25,211 nucleotides of DNA from an uncultured Coriobacteriaceae bacterium. GTDB taxonomy: Bacteria; Actinomycetota; Coriobacteriia; Coriobacteriales; Eggerthellaceae. Both the position numbers and the translations under genes were made by a program. Position 1 is the stretch's first letter. Every line of letters starts with the position of its first letter. The notes under the pieces were generated by a model. It made no database searches. It was not told where the DNA came from and was given only the letters and a program-made list of their open reading frames with translations. The stretch is from NCBI GenBank assembly GCA_902781245.1, contig CACZIP010000005.1:1-25211 (forward strand), given 5' to 3'. Positions 21,864 through 25,211 of the stretch are shown piece after piece.

Positions 21864-23219
21864 ATGTCCTACGTAGACGACGTCCTCGCCGACGTCAAGA
21901 AGAAAAACGCAAACGAGCCCGAGTTTATTCAGGCCGTTACCGAGGTGCTCGAATCGCTGCGCGTGGTCGTCGAGAGCGACCCGATTTACCAAGAGCACGC
22001 AATCCTCGAGCGTATCGTCGAGCCTGAGCGCGTGATCATGTTCCGCGTCCCGTGGGTTGATGACGAGGGCAAGGTCCAGGTCAACCGCGGTTACCGCGTG
22101 CAGTTCAACAGCGCCATCGGCCCCTACAAGGGCGGTCTGCGCTTCAACCCCACCGTCTATCTGGGTATGCTCAAGTTCCTCGGCTTCGAGCAGATCTTCA
22201 AGAACAGCCTCACCACGCTGCCCATGGGCGGCGGCAAGGGCGGCTCCGACTTCGACCCCAAGGGCAAGTCCAACATGGAGGTCATGCGTTTCTGCCAGTC
22301 CTTCATGACCGAGCTGTACCGCCATATCGGTCCTGACACTGACGTTCCGGCAGGTGACCTGGGCGTTGGCGGTCGCGAGGTCGCCTACATGTACGGCCAG
22401 TACAAGCGCTTGAGCAATGAGTGGACTGGCACGATGACGGGCAAGGGCTTGAGCTTTGGTGGCTCGCTCGCCCGCACCGAGGCCACCGGCTACGGTTTGG
22501 TTTACTTTGTTAACGAGTACCTGCAGTGGCGTGCTGATTCCTTCGAGGATAAAACCGTTGTCGTGCATGGTTCCGGCAACGTCGCCATCTATGCTATCCA
22601 GAAGGTCGAGCAGCTTGGTGGCAAGGTTGTTGCCTGCTCCGACACCAAGGGTTGGGTCTACGACGAGGAAGGCATCAGCGTTGAAGCGCTCGAGGCCATT
22701 TACAAAGCGAAGCGTTCCGGTCACGACAAGGGCGTGAGCCTGGCTATGTACACCGACTACCGTCCGAAGGCCCAATATCACGCAGAGGACGGTCGTGGTG
22801 TTTGGGGCGTTCCGTGCGACATTGCGCTTCCGTGCGCACGCGAGAACACGCTTCTGATTGAAGATGCCGTGAAGCTCGTCGCCAATGGCTGCAAGATCGT
22901 GGGCGAGGGTGCCAACATGCCCACTACGCTCGAGGCGACGACCTACCTGCAGGAACACGGCGTGGCATTCTTCCCTGGCAAGGCGGCAAACGCCGGTGGC
23001 GTTGCCGTGTCCGGTCTCGAAATGTCGCAGAATGCCGAGCATCTGTCCTGGACGTTTGAGGAAGTTGACGCAAAGTTGCAGGAAATCATGAAGAACATCT
23101 ACCATTCCTGCGCCATTGCTGCCAAGGAGTACGGCATGGAGGGCAATTATGTCGCCGGCGCCAACATCGCAGGCTTCAAGAAGGTTGCCGATGCCATGAT
23201 CGCTCAGGGCGTTTGCTAA
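21864..23219 (+). CDS. gdhA: NADP-type glutamate dehydrogenase
   Basis: 451 residues, hexameric small-subunit class. Joins ammonia to 2-oxoglutarate to make glutamate. The substrate domain has GPYKGGLRF, the catalytic-Lys motif PMGGGKGG and the Asp in PAGDLGVGGREV. The coenzyme domain has GSGNVA (Rossmann turn), with SDTKGW after the second strand, as in NADP-preferring enzymes; coenzyme choice is inferred from overall likeness. ATG 21864 is fixed by AAGGAG seven bases ahead; an in-frame TTG at 21849 is rejected. Codon choice is strongly biased, like that of the hydrogenase, suggesting high expression. It has its own promoter region and a strong terminator at 23245. Confidence 0.97.
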   Translation: MSYVDDVLADVKKKNANEPEFIQAVTEVLESLRVVVESDPIYQEHAILERIVEPERVIMFRVPWVDDEGKVQVNRGYRVQFNSAIGPYKGGLRFNPTVYLGMLKFLGFEQIFKNSLTTLPMGGGKGGSDFDPKGKSNMEVMRFCQSFMTELYRHIGPDTDVPAGDLGVGGREVAYMYGQYKRLSNEWTGTMTGKGLSFGGSLARTEATGYGLVYFVNEYLQWRADSFEDKTVVVHGSGNVAIYAIQKVEQLGGKVVACSDTKGWVYDEEGISVEALEAIYKAKRSGHDKGVSLAMYTDYRPKAQYHAEDGRGVWGVPCDIALPCARENTLLIEDAVKLVANGCKIVGEGANMPTTLEATTYLQEHGVAFFPGKAANAGGVAVSGLEMSQNAEHLSWTFEEVDAKLQEIMKNIYHSCAIAAKEYGMEGNYVAGANIAGFKKVADAMIAQGVC

Positions 23220-23244
23220 TCGCTCCGCCATCATAGGCTGATCG

Positions 23245-23280
23245 AATGCGCCACTGGTGATCCGGTGGCGCATTTGTTTT
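23245..23280 (+). terminator. Rho-independent terminator of gdhA
   Basis: AATGCGCCAC (23245-23254) pairs with GTGGCGCATT (23265-23274); three more pairs extend it to a TGAT loop. TTTGTTTT follows. Located 25 bases after the gdhA stop. Confidence 0.9.
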
Positions 23281-23294
23281 AACTTTCGGCGTTA

Positions 23295-23308
23295 GTGCGA
23301 GTTAAGTT
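23295..23308 (+). repeat. Left terminal inverted repeat of the IS
   Basis: GTGCGAGTTAAGTT; the exact reverse complement of 25198-25211. Beyond these 14 bases a further CGGG is shared with small mismatches. Confidence 0.85.
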
Positions 23309-23341
23309 AAGCGGGGGAACACCCGGGAATCCGTGCTAGAC

Positions 23342-23445
23342 AGACGAAGAGAACCTTTCGATATCCTATGGGTGTCGAAGCCAAGAATAGAAAAGACGAA
23401 GAGAACCTTTCGATATCCTATGGGTGTCGAAGCCAAGAATAGAAA
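23342..23445 (+). repeat. 52-bp perfect tandem duplication in the IS leader
   Basis: 23342-23393 and 23394-23445 are identical. Each copy starts AGACGAAGAGAACC and holds a short stem TCGATATCC-TAT-GGGTGTCGA. Only the second copy is followed by the transposase ribosome site. Confidence 0.95.
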
Positions 23446-23452
23446 GGTTCTC
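23401..23452 (+). promoter_or_regulatory. Hairpin that covers the transposase ribosome site
   Basis: GAGAACCTTTC (23401-23411) pairs with GAAAGGTTCTC (23442-23452), 11 of 11. The right arm contains GAAAGG, the Shine-Dalgarno for ATG 23455. A second left arm exists in the first tandem copy (23349-23359). Transcripts entering from outside would fold and block translation, a known way for IS elements to limit activity. Confidence 0.6.
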
Positions 23453-23454
23453 CA

Positions 23455-24888
23455 ATGACGGATTCTATCATTCTCGAACGCGTCGCCGACGCCGCGGCGG
23501 ACTGCTTCTACGGCGAGCTGTTGCGAACCGAGGACCTCGGGGCTTTCGAGCAGATTGTCGCAGCGGACACGCGCCTGATGGCGTCGATGGTGCTGCGCAA
23601 GTGCTTAGAGCGCTTCGATTCGGATCTCCGCGACAACATGCCGCCGAAGTGGTCCGTCCACGAATCCGCGCAGAGGACGCTGGTGACGCTCGTGGGCGTC
23701 GTGACGTTCGAGCGCACGATTTTCCTGGACGAGTTCGGGCGGCGCCGCGCATGGGCCGACGAGCTTTTGGGCATCCCGTCGCGGGCCAGGCTGTCGGCCT
23801 GCGCGTTCCTGTGGATCGCGTCGCATGCGGCCGAGCTCTCGTATCGCAAGACGGCGGCCGAGTTCATCGCGCTGACGTCCGCATCCATCAGCCACGTCAC
23901 CGTGATGAACGTCGTGCACCGCGAGGGCGCGCTGCTCAGGGAGTCCGGGGGCGAGTTCGCCCGCGACGGCATGCGGGTGAGCCAGGACGTCCTGTTCGTG
24001 GAATCCGACGGGCTCTGGGTGCACCTGCAAGAGCACGAGCACAGGGACGAGGCGCTGCCGCGCTTCCTCTACGAGCAGGCCAGGAAGACGAAGTCCTTCG
24101 AGCTCAAGATCGCCGCGCTCTACGCCGGCAAGGCCAAAGTGGCGCCCGGGCGCTACGAACGCGGCGGGCTCTGCCTGACCTGCCTCGACGGAGATGCGGA
24201 CGCGTTCTGGGAGCGTGCGTGGGAGATGCTCGTCGAGAACTACGAGGAAGCCGACGTCGACCGCATCGCCGTGGGCGGCGACGGCGCCGAGTGGTGCGGG
24301 CCGGAGCGCGTCGGGGCCAGGGCCGCCGCCGGCTGCGCCGTCGACTACACGCTCGATTTCTTCCACATCATGGAAAAGGTGACGCGCGCCTTCCCCGACG
24401 AGGGCTCGCCGAAGCGGGAATGGGCCGTGAACCTGGCCGTGCGCGGCAAGGGCAAGCAGCTTGCGCGCATGTGCGAGCGGATCGCGGCCAAGATGAAGGC
24501 GGGAAGCGCGCGCGGCAAGGTGTCCGATCTGGCGACGTACGCTGCCAACCACGCTGGCGGGATCCGCCCGCCCAGACGCGAGCTCGGCACGATGGAGGGC
24601 ACGAACTCGCATGTCGGCGCGGCGAGGCTCAAGGGCCAGGGCAGGTCGTGGTCGCGCGCCGGCGCCGAGGCGATGTGCTTGATCAGGTGCGCCATCATGA
24701 CCGGCAGGGCGCTGGTCGCGCCGCCTGCGCGCGCATGGTTCACGGAGCGCGAGCTGGCGGCCGAGGCGGCGTCGCTTCCCAAGTTCGCGTCGCAGGTCCC
24801 GGAGACGTCGGGCAAGGGCAAGGAGTACCCGTACAGGTCCAAGCCGCTTTCCAAGAACGTCACGATCCCGCTGTCGTATCGCGGCTAG
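23455..24888 (+). CDS. ISLre2-family transposase (UPF0236)
   Basis: 477 residues. The N-terminal third has a region resembling a DNA-binding part (RTLVTLVGVVTFERTIF) and SYRKTAAEFIALTSASISHVTV, which looks like a helix-turn-helix. The family motifs follow: VLFVESDGLWVHLQ (D185), ELKIAALYAGK, VGGDGAEWCG (D276) and LDFFHIMEKV (D301); the first two Asp are probably of the catalytic triad. A late GTMEGTNSHVGAARLKGQGRSWSR is recognisable across the family, given in part: MEGTNSH and GRSWSR. The frame is intact, so the enzyme may be active. ATG 23455 has GAAAGG eight bases ahead, inside a hairpin. Transferred DNA by base and codon use. Confidence 0.88.
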   Translation: MTDSIILERVADAAADCFYGELLRTEDLGAFEQIVAADTRLMASMVLRKCLERFDSDLRDNMPPKWSVHESAQRTLVTLVGVVTFERTIFLDEFGRRRAWADELLGIPSRARLSACAFLWIASHAAELSYRKTAAEFIALTSASISHVTVMNVVHREGALLRESGGEFARDGMRVSQDVLFVESDGLWVHLQEHEHRDEALPRFLYEQARKTKSFELKIAALYAGKAKVAPGRYERGGLCLTCLDGDADAFWERAWEMLVENYEEADVDRIAVGGDGAEWCGPERVGARAAAGCAVDYTLDFFHIMEKVTRAFPDEGSPKREWAVNLAVRGKGKQLARMCERIAAKMKAGSARGKVSDLATYAANHAGGIRPPRRELGTMEGTNSHVGAARLKGQGRSWSRAGAEAMCLIRCAIMTGRALVAPPARAWFTERELAAEAASLPKFASQVPETSGKGKEYPYRSKPLSKNVTIPLSYRG

Positions 24889-25197
24889 CTCACGCCGCGC
24901 GCAAGCGCGGCATTCATGCAGCCGCGCGACGCGGCACCCGCAGGTCGGGATGACTTGCACGCGCGCGCATTATCAAAGAGCACGCGCGCGGATGCTCCCC
25001 GATCAAGGAAGGCAGCCCTTCGCGCGGCTAAATGACGGCCCGGCTCCGCCGGGCATGGCCGACCGCGCCCCGAATTGGCGGAAACGCCGTTCGGTTGGCT
25101 CTCGGCGCGTGCTATCATCGTCGCGTCAGTGAAAGCCGGCTCTCTTCTTTGCCTGGCGCTGATCTCCGGAGGGGCGTGAAGGCCTCCAATCCCGATA
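24889..25197 (+). other. Non-coding right part of the IS
   Basis: 309 bases after the transposase stop with no convincing gene. It holds several GC-rich small stems, such as CCCGG-CTCCG-CCGGG near 25039-25053, and two GC-alternating stretches (CACGCGCGCG) near 24958 and 24982. These may help form the transposase-bound end. Confidence 0.5.
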
Positions 25198-25211
25198 AAC
25201 TTAACTCGCAC
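25168..25211 (+). promoter_or_regulatory. Outward-facing ribosome site and GTG at the right IS end
   Basis: GGAGGGG (25168-25174) lies just before GTG 25176, and the frame stays open across the right terminal repeat to the window end (12 codons). TATCAT near 25116 could be a -10. The same bases can also fold (GGAGG/CCTCC), so this may be an end structure and not a start signal. Confidence 0.25.
25198..25211 (-). repeat. Right terminal inverted repeat of the IS
   Basis: AACTTAACTCGCAC, the reverse complement of 23295-23308. It occupies the last 14 bases of the window. Confidence 0.85.

Larger units (their letters stand above)
23295..25211 (+). mobile_element. ISLre2-type insertion sequence, 1917 bp, both ends present
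   Basis: Terminal inverted repeats GTGCGAGTTAAGTT at 23295-23308 and 25198-25211 (14 of 14 identical, with partial match continuing inward) enclose one transposase gene. The element begins 15 bases after the gdhA terminator. The window stops exactly at its right end, so the target duplication cannot be checked. Base use is GC-richer than the neighbours, with frequent AGG Arg codons that nearby genes avoid, which fits horizontal arrival. The length is within the 1.5-2 kb usual for the family. Confidence 0.85.

Noticed and set aside
21765..23273. 502-codon open frame on the minus strand
   Set aside because: Antisense to the clear glutamate dehydrogenase gene; no domain recognised.
23424..24953. 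509-codon plus-strand frame and 451-codon minus-strand frame over the transposase
   Set aside because: Arg/Ala/Gly-rich translations typical of wrong frames in GC-rich DNA; the 23455 frame has the family motifs.

Overview
The window looks like chromosome of an anaerobic, moderately high-GC actinobacterium of the class Coriobacteriia (Eggerthella/Slackia/Adlercreutzia type). This is inferred from the gene content, not from a database match: a Tat-exported, membrane-anchored [NiFe] uptake hydrogenase of the kind classified as group 1i, a heterodimeric ABC exporter, a DUF2804 protein, a YgiQ radical SAM protein, an NADP-type glutamate dehydrogenase and an ISLre2-type insertion sequence.

Layout. 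1-3784: two overlapping ABC exporter half-transporter genes; the first is cut by the window edge and carries the degenerate ATP site. 3843-4541: HAD-IB phosphatase. 4705-6717: large acidic AAA-fold protein whose Walker A loop is missing. 6790-7623: MutY-like glycosylase without an Fe-S cluster. 7759-8325: MntP manganese exporter. 8326-8858: a long regulatory region with a palindrome, an extended -10, a Cys-rich 20-codon leader ORF and a hairpin. 8859-12599: hydrogenase small subunit, large subunit and cytochrome b, closed by a strong terminator. 12661-13747: a second short unit with overlapping hairpins, a 7-codon leader ORF, an unrecognised three-helix membrane protein and the hydrogenase maturation protease. 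13751-15812 (minus strand): TcdA-like dehydratase, endonuclease III and a small PGPGW-like membrane protein. 16031-19711 (plus): acyl-ACP thioesterase, an Fe-alcohol dehydrogenase fused to DUF2804, and a 2H phosphodiesterase (ThpR) with an altered first motif. 19742-21538 (minus): YgiQ. 21574-21688: a candidate structured RNA. 21864-23219: glutamate dehydrogenase. 23295-25211: an apparently complete insertion sequence that ends on the last base of the window.

How the genes work together. The hydrogenase genes form a functional set: the small and large subunits are exported together by Tat, the large subunit matures by removal of its last 20 residues (protease at 13199), and electrons pass through the Fe-S chain to the b-type cytochrome and the quinone pool. 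The proximal cluster lacks the two extra cysteines of O2-tolerant enzymes, which fits a strict anaerobe. The other genes are mostly single housekeeping or repair functions.

Between genes lie three different families of about 30-bp hairpin-forming repeats (4565 and 14515; 7636; 19112 and 19713), usually as inverted pairs at gene ends. The most unusual items are the possible cysteine leader peptide ahead of the hydrogenase, the mutually exclusive hairpins at 12661-12733, the AAA protein without Walker A, the clusterless MutY, the dehydrogenase-DUF2804 fusion, the covarying repeats, and the structured element ahead of gdhA. No CRISPR array, tRNA, rRNA or prophage was seen.
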